Assembly: GCF_900129325.1 (NCBI RefSeq)
Contig: NZ_FQUP01000002.1
Coordinates: 760,668-824,667 of the forward strand
From: Kaistia soli DSM 19436
GTDB taxonomy: Bacteria > Pseudomonadota > Alphaproteobacteria > Rhizobiales > Kaistiaceae
Direction of reading: 5' to 3'
DNA length: 64,000 nt
Positions 11,710-20,582 of the stretch are shown here, in pieces (the first letter of the stretch is position 1; each line of letters opens with the position of its first letter). Under the pieces are notes generated by a model. That model was not told the origin of the DNA. It saw nothing but the letters and a program-made list of their open reading frames with translations, and ran no database searches. Made by a program: the position numbers and the translations under genes.

Positions 11710-12615
11710 ATGAGCGCGCCGAGCAAGGGTGAGAGCGAGATCGCGGCCATTCGTGCCATGCTCGGGGCGAAGCCTAGACCGGTCGGTTGGCAGGAGCGAC
11801 GACAGCGGATCGAGGAGGTAGGGGCGGCGACACCCGTCGCTGCCGACGTCGCGCTGGAAACTGTCTCAATCGGCGGCATCGATGCCGAATGGTCGATCGC
11901 GCCCGGAAGCGATCCCGGCCGGGTGCTGCTGTTCTTCCATGGCGGCGGCTATTGCTCGGGCTCGATCCTCAGCCATCGCGCCCTGGTGACGGAGGCCGGT
12001 CGCGCCGCGGAAGTGCGGACGCTGGCGGTGAACTATCGGCTGGCGCCCGAGCATCCCTTCCCAGCCGCCCTCGACGACGCGCTCGCGGCCTGGAGGTTTC
12101 TGCGGCAGGCGGGAGTTGCGGCGCATGACATTGTTCTGGGCGGCGACAGTGCCGGTGGTGGCATCACGCTATCGCTGCTGTGCCGTCTTCGCGACACGGG
12201 CGATGCCCTGCCGGCTTGCGGCTGGCTGATCTCGCCCTGGACGGACTTGACTCTGTCGGGCGAGACGCTTGCGTCGAAGGACGCGGTCGATCCGCTCATC
12301 CATCGCGCTTATCTCGCCGAACTGCGCGACGCTTATCTGCCTGAGGACGTCGACCAGAACGATCCGCGTGTCTCCCCGCTCTTTGCCGATCTTGCCGGCC
12401 TGCCGCCACTGCTGATCCAGGTTGGCTCGGACGAGACACTGCTGTCCGATGCGACCCGTCTGGCCGCGGCCGCCGGGGCGGCTGATGTCGCCGTCACCCT
12501 CGAGATCTGGCCGCATATGATTCATGCCTGGCCGCTTTGGAACGCCCGCCTCGCCGCTGGGCGCGCGGCGCTTGCCGAGGCCGGTGCTTTCATGCGCCGG
12601 CATATGGGACGTTAG
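11710..12615 (+). CDS. Alpha/beta hydrolase, HSL-type esterase (hormone-sensitive lipase family)
   Basis: A 301-residue esterase. The oxyanion-hole motif HGGG is at 77-80 and the nucleophile elbow GDSAGG at 145-150 (Ser147). The acid is likely in GSDETLLSD and the base is the His of MIHAWP near the C terminus. DPRVSPLFADLAGLPPLLIQ is typical of the family. There is no signal peptide, so it is probably cytosolic. These enzymes usually hydrolyse short acyl esters; the natural substrate is not evident and no neighbour shares an obvious pathway. Confidence 0.88.
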   Translation: MSAPSKGESEIAAIRAMLGAKPRPVGWQERRQRIEEVGAATPVAADVALETVSIGGIDAEWSIAPGSDPGRVLLFFHGGGYCSGSILSHRALVTEAGRAAEVRTLAVNYRLAPEHPFPAALDDALAAWRFLRQAGVAAHDIVLGGDSAGGGITLSLLCRLRDTGDALPACGWLISPWTDLTLSGETLASKDAVDPLIHRAYLAELRDAYLPEDVDQNDPRVSPLFADLAGLPPLLIQVGSDETLLSDATRLAAAAGAADVAVTLEIWPHMIHAWPLWNARLAAGRAALAEAGAFMRRHMGR

Positions 12616-12669
12616 TATCCGCGCCGTTTCGCTATGGCGCGACCAAGTCTGAGGCAGCGCTTTCGTCCG

Positions 12670-13398
12670 TTAGATGTCCTGATTTTGCGGCAGCATCACG
12701 AGGTCGCGGATCGTGACATGCGCGGGGCGCGTCAGCATGAACAGCAGCGCCTCGGCGACGTCCTCAGACAGGAGCCCTTCATGGCCGGCGGCGCGGCGTG
12801 CGATCTCGGCCGGATCGTCGATGCCCCAAAGCTCGTTCAGCACCATGCCGGGCGCCAGCGCACCGATACGGACATTGTGCGGCGCGATCTGCCTTCGAAC
12901 CCCGTGCACAAAGGACTGAACCGCGTGCTTGGTCGCCGAATAGACCGGCTCCCATTGGATCGCCTGGTGGCCGGAGACCGACGAAGTCACGACGATATCG
13001 CCGGACCGGCGCGCGATCATCTCGGGCAGCACCGCGTGCACGGCGCGGAAGACGCCGTTGACATTGACGCCGATGATCTGGTCCCAGAGGTCGGGATCGC
13101 CCTCGGCGACGTCGCCCGAGACATAGCTGCCGGCATTCGCGAACAGGATGTCGATCGGCCCGAAATGGTCGCGCGCGGTGGCGACCATGCGGGTGATATC
13201 GGCCGGCACGGTCAGATCGGCCGGCACGGCGAGTGCCGAAGCGCCGAGCTCCTCGGCGAGCGCCGCGAGCTTCTCGGCCGAGCGGGCTACGAGCACCAGT
13301 TTGACGCCTTCGCTCGCGAACCGGCGCGCGACGGCGCGGCCGATGCCGGAACTCGCGCCGGTGACGATCATCACCTTGCCTGAAACGGATTGGGTCAT
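12670..13398 (-). CDS. SDR family oxidoreductase
   Basis: A 242-residue classical short-chain dehydrogenase: cofactor motif TGASSGIG near residues 13-20, FANAGS after strand 4, catalytic Ser in TSSVSG and YSATK as the catalytic Tyr-Lys pair. The basic residue after the glycine motif suggests NADP(H). The ATG at 13398 has GGAAGGA upstream and is preferred over a longer frame. It lies 19 bases after the second SDR gene on the same strand, so the two form a pair divergent from the rare-sugar operon. A polyol or ketose reductase role is an inference from position. Confidence 0.88.
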   Translation of the reverse strand: MTQSVSGKVMIVTGASSGIGRAVARRFASEGVKLVLVARSAEKLAALAEELGASALAVPADLTVPADITRMVATARDHFGPIDILFANAGSYVSGDVAEGDPDLWDQIIGVNVNGVFRAVHAVLPEMIARRSGDIVVTSSVSGHQAIQWEPVYSATKHAVQSFVHGVRRQIAPHNVRIGALAPGMVLNELWGIDDPAEIARRAAGHEGLLSEDVAEALLFMLTRPAHVTIRDLVMLPQNQDI

Positions 13399-13417
13399 CT
13401 GTATTATTCCTTCCCGT

Positions 13418-14194
13418 TCAGCGGATCGTATAGCCGCCGTCAACCATCAGATTGGCGCCGTTGACCATGGCTGCGGCGTCGGAGGCGAGATAGAGGGCGG
13501 CGAGTGCGATCTCGTCCGGCTGCGCGAAACGTCGGGTCGGGATTTCGGCGCGGGCGCGCACGCCCTTCTCGCCAGCCCAGCCGATTTTCGCCATTTCGGT
13601 CTCGACCACGGTCGGCGAGATGCAGTTGGCCGTCACGCCGCGCGGGCCCCATTCGAGCGCCATGCAGTTCGTCATGCCGATCAGTCCGGCCTTCGAAGCG
13701 CTGTAGGCGACGTGGCCCTCGATGCCGATCACCGCCGCCTGCGAGGCGATGGTGACCACGCGGCCATAGCCACGCGCCAGCATGTGGCGGGCAGCTTCGC
13801 GCGCATAGAGGAAAGGCGCGCGAAGGTTCACGGCGATGGTGAGGTCGAAGTCGGCGGTCGGCTTTACCTCGGCGGGATGCAGCGTTCCGATGCCGGCATT
13901 GTTGACGAGGATGTCGATCTGGCCGAACGCGGCGGCAACCGCCTCGACCTGGCTGATGATGGACGCCTCGTCGGTCACGTCGCCGACGAACCCCTGATGC
14001 GCGGTCCCAAGCGCCTCGGCCGCGGCGATGACGGCGGGGTTGCGGTCAAACAGCGCGATCCGCGCGCCCGCCTCGGCGAAGCGATGGCAGAGCGCGCTGC
14101 CGATGCCGCCGGCAGCGCCTGTCACGATCGCGACCTTGCCGTGCAGATCAAACGGCAACAGGGCGCCCGCCGGGGCGCCGGATTCCTCAGTCAT
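13418..14194 (-). CDS. SDR family oxidoreductase
   Basis: A 258-residue classical SDR: TGAAGGIG at 25-32, LVNNAGIG, catalytic AYSASKAG and C-terminal LMVDGGY. Its first residue after strand 2 reads ALFDRN, suggesting NAD(H) preference. The ATG at 14194 follows a strong GGGAGGAAG ribosome site. As first gene of a leftward pair divergent from the sugar 3-epimerase, it could oxidise a polyol to the ketose handled by the plus-strand genes, but sequence alone does not name the substrate. Confidence 0.88.
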   Translation of the reverse strand: MTEESGAPAGALLPFDLHGKVAIVTGAAGGIGSALCHRFAEAGARIALFDRNPAVIAAAEALGTAHQGFVGDVTDEASIISQVEAVAAAFGQIDILVNNAGIGTLHPAEVKPTADFDLTIAVNLRAPFLYAREAARHMLARGYGRVVTIASQAAVIGIEGHVAYSASKAGLIGMTNCMALEWGPRGVTANCISPTVVETEMAKIGWAGEKGVRARAEIPTRRFAQPDEIALAALYLASDAAAMVNGANLMVDGGYTIR

Positions 14195-14297
14195 GCCTTC
14201 CTCCCGGGGCCGCGTCGTGGCGCGGCGATTTTCAGCGCATCGCTTCGGAGCGGCACGCATTTGTCCTCGGCGACGACCCTAGCCGGATCACCCCCTT

Positions 14298-14319
14298 GAA
14301 GGCAAGATAGTTTGCTGCT
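14298..14319. promoter_or_regulatory. Degenerate operator-like inverted repeat between the SDR pair and the 3-epimerase gene
   Basis: The right arm TTTGCTG (14311-14317) matches the operator at 15326-15347. The left arm GAAGGCAAG matches six of nine positions of GACAGCAAA, with the same four-base spacing. It lies about 60 bases before the 3-epimerase gene. The CACAACAAACA at 14323-14333 also recurs, with one change, after the second site. It is probably bound by the same repressor. Confidence 0.5.
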
Positions 14320-14378
14320 ACTCACAACAAACAGGCGATCGCACGTCGCCATATAACAACAACATCTTGGAAACGCTC

Positions 14379-15263
14379 ATGACCAAGCTCGGGATTCACT
14401 CGTTTGTCTGGACCGGTGGCAGCACGCAGGAAGCCCTCGAAGGCGCGATGGAGAAGACGCACCGGCTCGGTTACGGGCTGATCGAATTCCCCCGCCTCGA
14501 CCCGAAGAAGTTCGACGTATCCTGGCTCGCCAAGCGTCTCGCCGACTATGGCCTCAAGGTCGTTGTGACCATGGGCCTGCCGGCCGATGGCGACGTTTCA
14601 AGCGAAGACGCAGCGGTCGTGAAGCGCGGCGAGGCGATCCTCGACGAGGCGGTTTCGATCACCCGCGACCTCGGCGGCGAGAAGCTCGGCGGCATCATCT
14701 TCTCGGCTCATACGAAGTATCGAAGCTTGCCGAGCAAGAAGGGCTGGGACAATTCGGTCGCGGCGCTGGCCCGCGTCGCCGATCGGGCCAAGGCATCCGG
14801 CGTCTCGCTCAATCTCGAAGTCGTCAATCGCTTCGAGACTAACCTCCTTAACACGACCGCGCAGGGCCTCGCCTATATCGAGCAGTCCGGCTCGGACAAT
14901 ATCTTCCTGCATCTCGATACGTTCCACATGAACATCGAGGAAGCGGATCCTGCGGCGGCGATCCGGCTGGCCGGCGACAAGCTCGGCTATTTCCACATCG
15001 GCGAGAGCAATCGCGGCTTTCTCGGCTCCGGTGTGATCAACTTCACGGCCGCCTTCGATGCGCTGCATGCGATCGGCTATGACGACTGGATCACGTTCGA
15101 GAGCTTCTCGTCCGAAGTGGTCGACGAGGATCTCTCGGTGACCTGCGCCATCTGGCGCAACACCTGGACCGACAATGTGGAAGTCGCCCGTCTCGCCAAG
15201 GCCTTTATCGAGGCGAAGCAGGGTGAGGCCGTCCGCAAGGCCCAGACCAACCGGACACCCTGA
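14379..15263 (+). CDS. Ketose 3-epimerase (D-tagatose/D-psicose/L-ribulose 3-epimerase family)
   Basis: A 294-residue TIM-barrel sugar epimerase. The residues expected for metal binding are all present: Glu147 (LEVVN), Asp180 (LHLD), His206 (YFHIGE) and Glu241 (ITFES). The substrate residues Glu153, His183 and Arg212 are there too. Each sits exactly five positions before the residue I recall for Pseudomonas cichorii D-tagatose 3-epimerase (152, 185, 211, 246; 158, 188, 217), which is strong support. The ATG at 14379 is chosen over a TTG four codons earlier. It heads the plus-strand rare-sugar genes and probably interconverts a C3-epimeric pair such as D-sorbose/D-tagatose or D-psicose/D-fructose. 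Confidence 0.9.
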   Translation: MTKLGIHSFVWTGGSTQEALEGAMEKTHRLGYGLIEFPRLDPKKFDVSWLAKRLADYGLKVVVTMGLPADGDVSSEDAAVVKRGEAILDEAVSITRDLGGEKLGGIIFSAHTKYRSLPSKKGWDNSVAALARVADRAKASGVSLNLEVVNRFETNLLNTTAQGLAYIEQSGSDNIFLHLDTFHMNIEEADPAAAIRLAGDKLGYFHIGESNRGFLGSGVINFTAAFDALHAIGYDDWITFESFSSEVVDEDLSVTCAIWRNTWTDNVEVARLAKAFIEAKQGEAVRKAQTNRTP

Positions 15264-15270
15264 GGCAACT

Positions 15271-15295
15271 GCGCCGGTCCCGAGGAGACCGGCGC
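15271..15295 (+). terminator. Candidate terminator hairpin after the 3-epimerase gene
   Basis: GCGCCGGTC and GACCGGCGC form a perfect 9-bp stem with a seven-base loop, eight bases after the stop codon. No clear U-run follows. With the promoter-like sequence at 15312, it separates the epimerase from the transporter operon. Confidence 0.6.
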
Positions 15296-15311
15296 GTTCG
15301 ACCTCGGCGTG

Positions 15312-15347
15312 TTGACGGCGTCGACGACAGCAAATATGTTTGCTGTC
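15312..15347 (+). promoter_or_regulatory. Candidate promoter with overlapping 22-bp operator for the ribose-type ABC/ROK/kinase operon
   Basis: TTGACG (15312-15317) and TATGTT (15335-15340) are separated by exactly 17 bases. A perfect inverted repeat, GACAGCAAA-TATG-TTTGCTGTC (15326-15347), covers the -10 box, so a bound repressor would block polymerase. The ROK protein encoded in the same operon is the obvious candidate repressor. Confidence 0.6.
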
Positions 15348-15402
15348 ACAACGAACAAAATTAGAACTCCGAACTAAATCGGATCGCCGGGAGGAGGCTC
15401 GC

Positions 15403-17037
15403 GTGAGCGAACGGAAACCCATCGACCAGCGGGCCGCTGGCCGTGCCGCTTCGGCTGCCGGCGCGTCTGGTCCATCGTCACGGCAAGGCGCCGCTCCCCC
15501 GGCGCCCTCGGCCGCGCCTCAGCCGTCGTCACTCCCTCCCGCGGCGGCTGAGGCGGCGGACGACCTGCTCCTGGCGGCGACCAGCGTCACCAAGGCCTAT
15601 GCCGGCGTTCCCGCGCTCACCGACGGCCGGATTCAGCTGAAACGCGGTTCGATCCACGCTCTTTGTGGCGGCAACGGCGCCGGCAAGTCGACCTTCCTGT
15701 CGATCCTGATGGGCCTGCAGCGCTCCGATAGTGGCGCGATCCTCGTGAAGGGGCGCCTGGTTCACTACGCTTCGGCCGCAGAAGCTCTCGCCGACGGCAT
15801 TGCGATCATTACGCAGGAGCTGTCGCCGGTTCTCGACATGACCGTCGCCGAGAACATCTATCTTGGCCGCGAGCCGCGCCGTGGCGGTTGGTTTGTTGAT
15901 CGCCGCCGCATGGAGGCCGACGCTGCGGCGCTTTTCGCCCGGCTCGGCTTTGACATCGATCCGAAGGCGCGCATGCGCCAGCTATCCGTCGCGCGGATCC
16001 AGCTCGTCGAGATCGCCAAGGCGATCAGCCGCGACAGCGACATCCTGATCATGGACGAGCCGACTTCGGCGATCGGCGAGAAGGAGACGGCGACGCTGTT
16101 CAAGGCGATTCGTTCGCTCGCAGCATCCGGCGTCGGCATCATCTACGTTTCCCACCGCCTCACCGACATCTTCTCGATCGCCGACAGCTACACCGTCTTT
16201 CGCGATGGCCGTTTCATTGAGACAGGTGCGCTCGCTGATATCGACCGCCAGCGCCTGATCTCGCTCATCGTCGGGCGCGACCTGCGCGACGCCGAGGCGC
16301 GCCAAACCACGGCGCGCGCCGAGACGATGATCGAGATGCGGAACTTCGCGCGTGCCGGCCAGTTCGCGGATATTTCGCTCGCGATCGCGAAGGGCGAGAT
16401 CCTCGGCCTCTACGGCCTGATGGGGGCCGGGCGCAGCGAGTTCGCCAATGCGGTCTATGGCAACGCGCCGCGGGACAGCGGCGAAGTGCTGATCGAAGGC
16501 CGCCCGGTCGCGATCGACACGCCGTCAGAGGCGCTTCGCCAGGGCATCGCCATCGTCACCGAGGATCGCAAGGAGACCGGCCTTGTCCTCTCATCCAGCG
16601 TCTCGGAAAATATCATCGTTGCGGCCCTCGGCCGTTTCGCACGGTTCGGTTTCGTCGATGGCGGCAAGGTCGCGAAATCGGTCGAGGCGCAGATCGCCAA
16701 TTTCCGGATCCGCACCGCCTCGCGACATCTCCCCGTCCAGAGCCTTTCGGGTGGCAACCAGCAGAAGGTCGTTCTGGCCCGCTGCGTCGAGACGGAGCCG
16801 CGGATCCTCATCTGCGACGAGCCGACGCGCGGCATAGACGAGGGCGCGAAGCGCGAAGTCTATGCGTTCCTCTCCGCCTTCGCTGCGGCTGGCAACGCCG
16901 TTCTGCTGATCTCGTCCGAGATTCCGGAAATCCTCGCCAATGCCGACCGCATCGTGGTGTTCCGTCGCGGCGGGATTGCCGGCGAACTGACCGCCGCAGA
17001 GGCAACGCAGGAAGCCCTCGTGCATCTCGCGAGCTGA
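15403..17037 (+). CDS. Ribose-type (CUT2) sugar ABC transporter ATP-binding protein with N-terminal extension
   Basis: A 544-residue tandem ABC ATPase of the RbsA type. Domain 1 has Walker A GGNGAGKS, signature region LSVARIQ and Walker B LIMDE. Domain 2 has the degenerate P-loop GLMGAGRS usual for this family, LSGGNQQK and LICDEPTRGID. The GTG at 15403 follows GGGAGGAGG. Before the first ATPase domain lies an unusual tail of about 55 residues rich in Ala, Pro and Ser, absent from ordinary RbsA proteins of about 500 residues. A later in-frame start is not obvious, so the extension seems real. It works with the permease and binding protein encoded next. Confidence 0.92.
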   Translation: MSERKPIDQRAAGRAASAAGASGPSSRQGAAPPAPSAAPQPSSLPPAAAEAADDLLLAATSVTKAYAGVPALTDGRIQLKRGSIHALCGGNGAGKSTFLSILMGLQRSDSGAILVKGRLVHYASAAEALADGIAIITQELSPVLDMTVAENIYLGREPRRGGWFVDRRRMEADAAALFARLGFDIDPKARMRQLSVARIQLVEIAKAISRDSDILIMDEPTSAIGEKETATLFKAIRSLAASGVGIIYVSHRLTDIFSIADSYTVFRDGRFIETGALADIDRQRLISLIVGRDLRDAEARQTTARAETMIEMRNFARAGQFADISLAIAKGEILGLYGLMGAGRSEFANAVYGNAPRDSGEVLIEGRPVAIDTPSEALRQGIAIVTEDRKETGLVLSSSVSENIIVAALGRFARFGFVDGGKVAKSVEAQIANFRIRTASRHLPVQSLSGGNQQKVVLARCVETEPRILICDEPTRGIDEGAKREVYAFLSAFAAAGNAVLLISSEIPEILANADRIVVFRRGGIAGELTAAEATQEALVHLAS

Positions 17038-17100
17038 CCCCCCCGACCGAGAAGCGCCGCCAAGGCGCCCCGAAAAGCTTAGGAAACCCCAGGGAACGCC

Positions 17101-18087
17101 ATGTCCGACCTCACCGCCTCCCAAGCCGCCGGCAGCGAGAGCCGTGGCCGAGCCTTCGGCCGGTTTCTGTCGCGCTACGGCATCCTGATCTCGTTCCTGA
17201 TCCTTTTCGTGATCCTCTCCTTCGCCCATCCGAATTTTCTGTCGACGGGCAATCTGACCAATGTCCTGCGTCAGGTCTCGATCAATGGCATACTCGCCAT
17301 CGGCATGACCTTCGTGATCCTGACGGGCGGCATCGACCTGTCCGTTGGCTCGATCCTCGCCGTCGCCGGCGTTGTCGCCGGGAGCCTCGTCACGGGCGGC
17401 GATCCCTCGCATCCCATGGTCGCGATCCTTGCCGCCGTTGCTGTCGGCGCTGCGGTCGGCACCATCAACGGCACGCTGATCGCCCGCTTCGGCGTCCCGG
17501 CCTTCGTGGCGACGCTCGGCATGCTCTCGATGGCGCGCGGCGCGACGCTGCTCTATAGCGACGGAAGGCCGATCCCTAATCTTTCGCCGGCGTTCCGCTG
17601 GCTTGGACAGGGTTTCATAGCCGGCGTGCCGGTTCCGGTCATCGTGTTCCTGCTCGTCTTCGTCGTCGCCTGGATCGTGCTTCGCTTCACCGTTTACGGC
17701 CGCTGGGTCTATGCGGTCGGCGGCAATGTGAAGAGCGCGCGGACGAGCGGAATCCCGACCCGCAGCGTCGTCTTTTCCGTGTATCTGCTGATGGGCGCGC
17801 TGGCCGGCCTCGCCGGTGCGATCCTGACCGCGCGCACCACCTCCGCGCTGCCACAGGCCGGCCTCGGCTATGAGCTTGACGCGATCGCGGCGGTCGTCAT
17901 CGGCGGCACCTCGCTGACCGGTGGCATCGGCTCTGTCGTCTACACGCTGATCGGCGCCCTCATCATCGGCGTGATCTCGAATGGCCTCGATCTCATGGGG
18001 GTCTCATCCTACTACCAGCAGATCATCAAGGGCGCGATCATCGTCGTCGCCGTCCTGGTGGACCGTTCCCGCAATCTGAATCCGTGA
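17101..18087 (+). CDS. Ribose-type (CUT2) sugar ABC transporter permease
   Basis: A 328-residue inner-membrane protein with eight to ten hydrophobic segments and RbsC hallmarks: NILTNVLRQ-like NLTNVLRQVS, FVILTGGIDLSVGSI, FGVPAFVATLGML and AVVIGGTSLTGGIG. The start ATG at 17101 follows AGGAAACCCCAGGGAAC. It is 63 bases after the ATPase gene and forms the membrane channel of the system. Confidence 0.94.
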   Translation: MSDLTASQAAGSESRGRAFGRFLSRYGILISFLILFVILSFAHPNFLSTGNLTNVLRQVSINGILAIGMTFVILTGGIDLSVGSILAVAGVVAGSLVTGGDPSHPMVAILAAVAVGAAVGTINGTLIARFGVPAFVATLGMLSMARGATLLYSDGRPIPNLSPAFRWLGQGFIAGVPVPVIVFLLVFVVAWIVLRFTVYGRWVYAVGGNVKSARTSGIPTRSVVFSVYLLMGALAGLAGAILTARTTSALPQAGLGYELDAIAAVVIGGTSLTGGIGSVVYTLIGALIIGVISNGLDLMGVSSYYQQIIKGAIIVVAVLVDRSRNLNP

Positions 18088-18144
18088 AGGATCCGCGCTT
18101 CTGCGCGGCAATGAGAAGCCATGACCACAGGGAGGAACCCGAAT

Positions 18145-19164
18145 ATGGCATCGACCATCACCCGCCGCGCTCTTGCAGCGCTGGCCGGAGCCGGCATCGC
18201 TGCGCTAGCCATCGGCAGCGCCGCCGCCGCCGACAAGCCGCGCATCGCGGCCGTCGTCCAGAGCCTCGACACCGAGTTCAACGTTCTCTGGGCCAACGCT
18301 GCCAATAGCCATCCGCTCGTCAAGGATGGCACCGTCACGCTCACCGTGCTGGACGGCCGCATGGACGCGCTGACCCAGTCGAACCAGTTCGACACCGCGA
18401 TCAGCGAGAAGTATGACGCGCTCATCTTCGTGCCGGTCGACATCAATGCCGGCAACGATCCCGTGCAGCGCGCCAAGGATGCCGGCGTCCCCGTCATCGG
18501 CTCCAACACGCTGATTTCGAATACGGATCTCTACAAGTCCTACATCTCGTCGAACGACGTCGAGGCGGGCAAGATCCTGGCCAAGTCCGTGTTCGACAAG
18601 ATGGGCGGCAAGGGCAATGTCGTCATCGTCGAGGGCATGATCGGCCAGTCGGCGCAGGTGCAGCGTCTTGAAGGCATCGAGGCGACGCTGAAGGAATATC
18701 CCGACATCAAGGTCATCGAGCAGAAGACCGCCAACTGGTCGCGCGCCGAGGCGCTCTCGCTCGTCGAAAACTGGCTGACCGCCCATCCGGACGAGATCCA
18801 GGGCATCATCGGCGAGAACGACGAAATGGCGATCGGCGCGCTCGAAGCCGTCAAGGGTCACGGCCTTGATCCGAAGAAGATCCCGATCGCCGGTGTCGAC
18901 GGCGTCACCGACGCTCTGCTCGCCGTCCAGCGCGGCGAGATGATGTCGACGCTGCAGGACGCCGACGCACAGGCTCAGGGCGCGATCGATCTCGCCCTCG
19001 CCGCGGTGCAGGGCGAGAGCTACCAGCCGAAGGCCAAGGTCTGGGACGTCAATGGCGGCAAGCTCGCCTGGGAAGGCGGCAAGTCCCAGCATTATTCGGT
19101 TCCGTGGGTTCCGGTGACCGGCGAGAACGTGGAAGCGCTTCTCGCAATGCGCAAGACGCAGTAA
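18145..19164 (+). CDS. Ribose-type sugar ABC transporter periplasmic binding protein
   Basis: A 339-residue binding protein of the periplasmic-binding-protein-4 fold. The ATG at 18145 follows GGAGG. The signal peptide runs from TRRALAALAG to about AAA-AD at 30-31; TRR leaves a Tat route possible but not certain. The mature part shows repeated sugar-binder features: TEFNVLWANA, DALIFVPVDINAGNDP, KGNVVIVEGMIG, GENDEMAIGALEA and IAGVDGVTDAL. The gene order ATPase-permease-binding protein then ROK and kinase indicates one operon. The ligand is presumably the sugar acted on by the adjoining 3-epimerase and kinase. Confidence 0.94.
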   Translation: MASTITRRALAALAGAGIAALAIGSAAAADKPRIAAVVQSLDTEFNVLWANAANSHPLVKDGTVTLTVLDGRMDALTQSNQFDTAISEKYDALIFVPVDINAGNDPVQRAKDAGVPVIGSNTLISNTDLYKSYISSNDVEAGKILAKSVFDKMGGKGNVVIVEGMIGQSAQVQRLEGIEATLKEYPDIKVIEQKTANWSRAEALSLVENWLTAHPDEIQGIIGENDEMAIGALEAVKGHGLDPKKIPIAGVDGVTDALLAVQRGEMMSTLQDADAQAQGAIDLALAAVQGESYQPKAKVWDVNGGKLAWEGGKSQHYSVPWVPVTGENVEALLAMRKTQ

Positions 19165-19193
19165 TCAGAAGCGACACGCGACTGACGAGAACG

Positions 19194-19220
19194 GGCAAGG
19201 CAGCGATCAGCTGCCTTGCC
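19194..19220 (+). terminator. Strong stem-loop after the binding-protein gene
   Basis: GGCAAGGCAG and CTGCCTTGCC form a perfect 10-bp stem with a seven-base loop, 30 bases after the stop codon. No U-run follows. It may be a terminator or an mRNA-stabilising hairpin that favours the binding-protein part of the message over the downstream regulator and kinase. Confidence 0.55.
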
Positions 19221-19317
19221 GGACTGCCGAGGCGGAGGGGCCTCGCGGCGCTCAACTGGATCGATCCGGCCACCGGGTCGCATCCCCCATTCCGATCGAA
19301 GCCGAGCCCAGAGCCAA

Positions 19318-20550
19318 GTGGCAACGCCCCAGTCCGTCCGTTACCTCAATGAAATCCGGGCACTCAACGCATTGTTCCGCAATGGCGGCATGAGCCGGGC
19401 CGATCTCGCGCGCGTGCTGGGGCTCAACCGCTCCACGACAGGCAACATCATCGCCAATCTGATGGCCGACGCGCTTGTCATCGAGCGGCCCGACATGCCA
19501 CGCGACGAGAGTCCCGCCCGAACCGGCCGTCCTGGCATCCATATCGGCCTCGATCCCTCGGGCGCACGGTTTCTGGGTGCCGAGATCGGGGTCGATCGCC
19601 TCACCGTCGTCGCGATCGACATGGCGGCGCGCGAACTGCGCCGCGAGTCGATCCGCTATCCGACCTTCGAGATGAGCCCCGACGAGGTCTCGGACCGCCT
19701 CGCCGAGATGATCGGCGGCATGATCGCGGCGCTCGGCGAAACGGATCGGGTCCGTGGCCTTTGCGTGACGCTGCCGGCGCTTCTCGATCCTGACGGACAT
19801 GTCATCAACGCCCTGATCATCGGCTGGCGCGACGTTCCCTTGAAGCAGATGATCGCTAAGCGCCTTGGCAAGCGACTGCCGGGCCTCGATCTGCCGATCC
19901 AGATCGAGAACGACGCCAATGCCTTCGCCATCGCGGAGACCTATCGCGACACGGCCCATCGTTCTGAGACGGTCGCGTTCCTCCTGATCGAGAATGGCGC
20001 CGGCGGCGGCGTCGTCATCGGGGGCCGGCTGTTCCGCGGCTCGGCCGGGCTCGCTGGCGAATTCGGCCAGATCGTCGTAGGCGGCGAGGGATTTTTCGTC
20101 GGCCGCCACAAGCCGGGTCATCTCGAAAGCTATATCGGCAAGGATGCCGTCGTTGCGCGTTACCGCGCCAACGGCGCTGATCCGGCCGACGGGTTTGACA
20201 GCTTCATAACCGCTCTTGATGCCGGCGAGGCGCCGGCGCTCCGCACGGCATCAGACTGGGGCCGTCGTCTCGCCGTTGGCCTCGTTCAGCTCACCAGCGT
20301 GCTCAATCCCGGCGTGATCATTCTCGGTGGTACCGTCGCTCCGGTATTCCGCCATGTCGCCGCCGAGGTCGAGGCGGCCATGCAGCGCGAGTTTCTTGAG
20401 GGCTTCCCGATGCCGAAGGTCGAGGTGTCAGCGCTCGGCCTCGAAGGTCCAGCGCTCGGTGGCGCCCTTATCATGCACCAGCGCATGTTCTCGATCGACG
20501 AGCGCGCGATTTACGCGAGCGAACAGCCGATCACGCTGTTCCGCTCGTGA
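19318..20550 (+). CDS. ROK family transcriptional repressor (NagC/XylR type)
   Basis: An N-terminal winged helix ([32 protein letters not shown]) is joined to a ROK sugar-kinase-like domain ([54 protein letters not shown]). The usual zinc site of ROK proteins, a CxCGxxGCLE pattern, is replaced here by [13 protein letters not shown], so its cysteines are missing. GTG at 19318 is the preferred start because it begins at the conserved helix; a longer frame from 19216 has no family resemblance. It probably senses the imported sugar and represses the promoter at 15312-15347, but may bind sugar less tightly without the metal site. Confidence 0.88.
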   Translation: MATPQSVRYLNEIRALNALFRNGGMSRADLARVLGLNRSTTGNIIANLMADALVIERPDMPRDESPARTGRPGIHIGLDPSGARFLGAEIGVDRLTVVAIDMAARELRRESIRYPTFEMSPDEVSDRLAEMIGGMIAALGETDRVRGLCVTLPALLDPDGHVINALIIGWRDVPLKQMIAKRLGKRLPGLDLPIQIENDANAFAIAETYRDTAHRSETVAFLLIENGAGGGVVIGGRLFRGSAGLAGEFGQIVVGGEGFFVGRHKPGHLESYIGKDAVVARYRANGADPADGFDSFITALDAGEAPALRTASDWGRRLAVGLVQLTSVLNPGVIILGGTVAPVFRHVAAEVEAAMQREFLEGFPMPKVEVSALGLEGPALGGALIMHQRMFSIDERAIYASEQPITLFRS

Positions 20551-20582
20551 CGGGGCCATCGTTCCCGGAAAGGCAGGAGATT

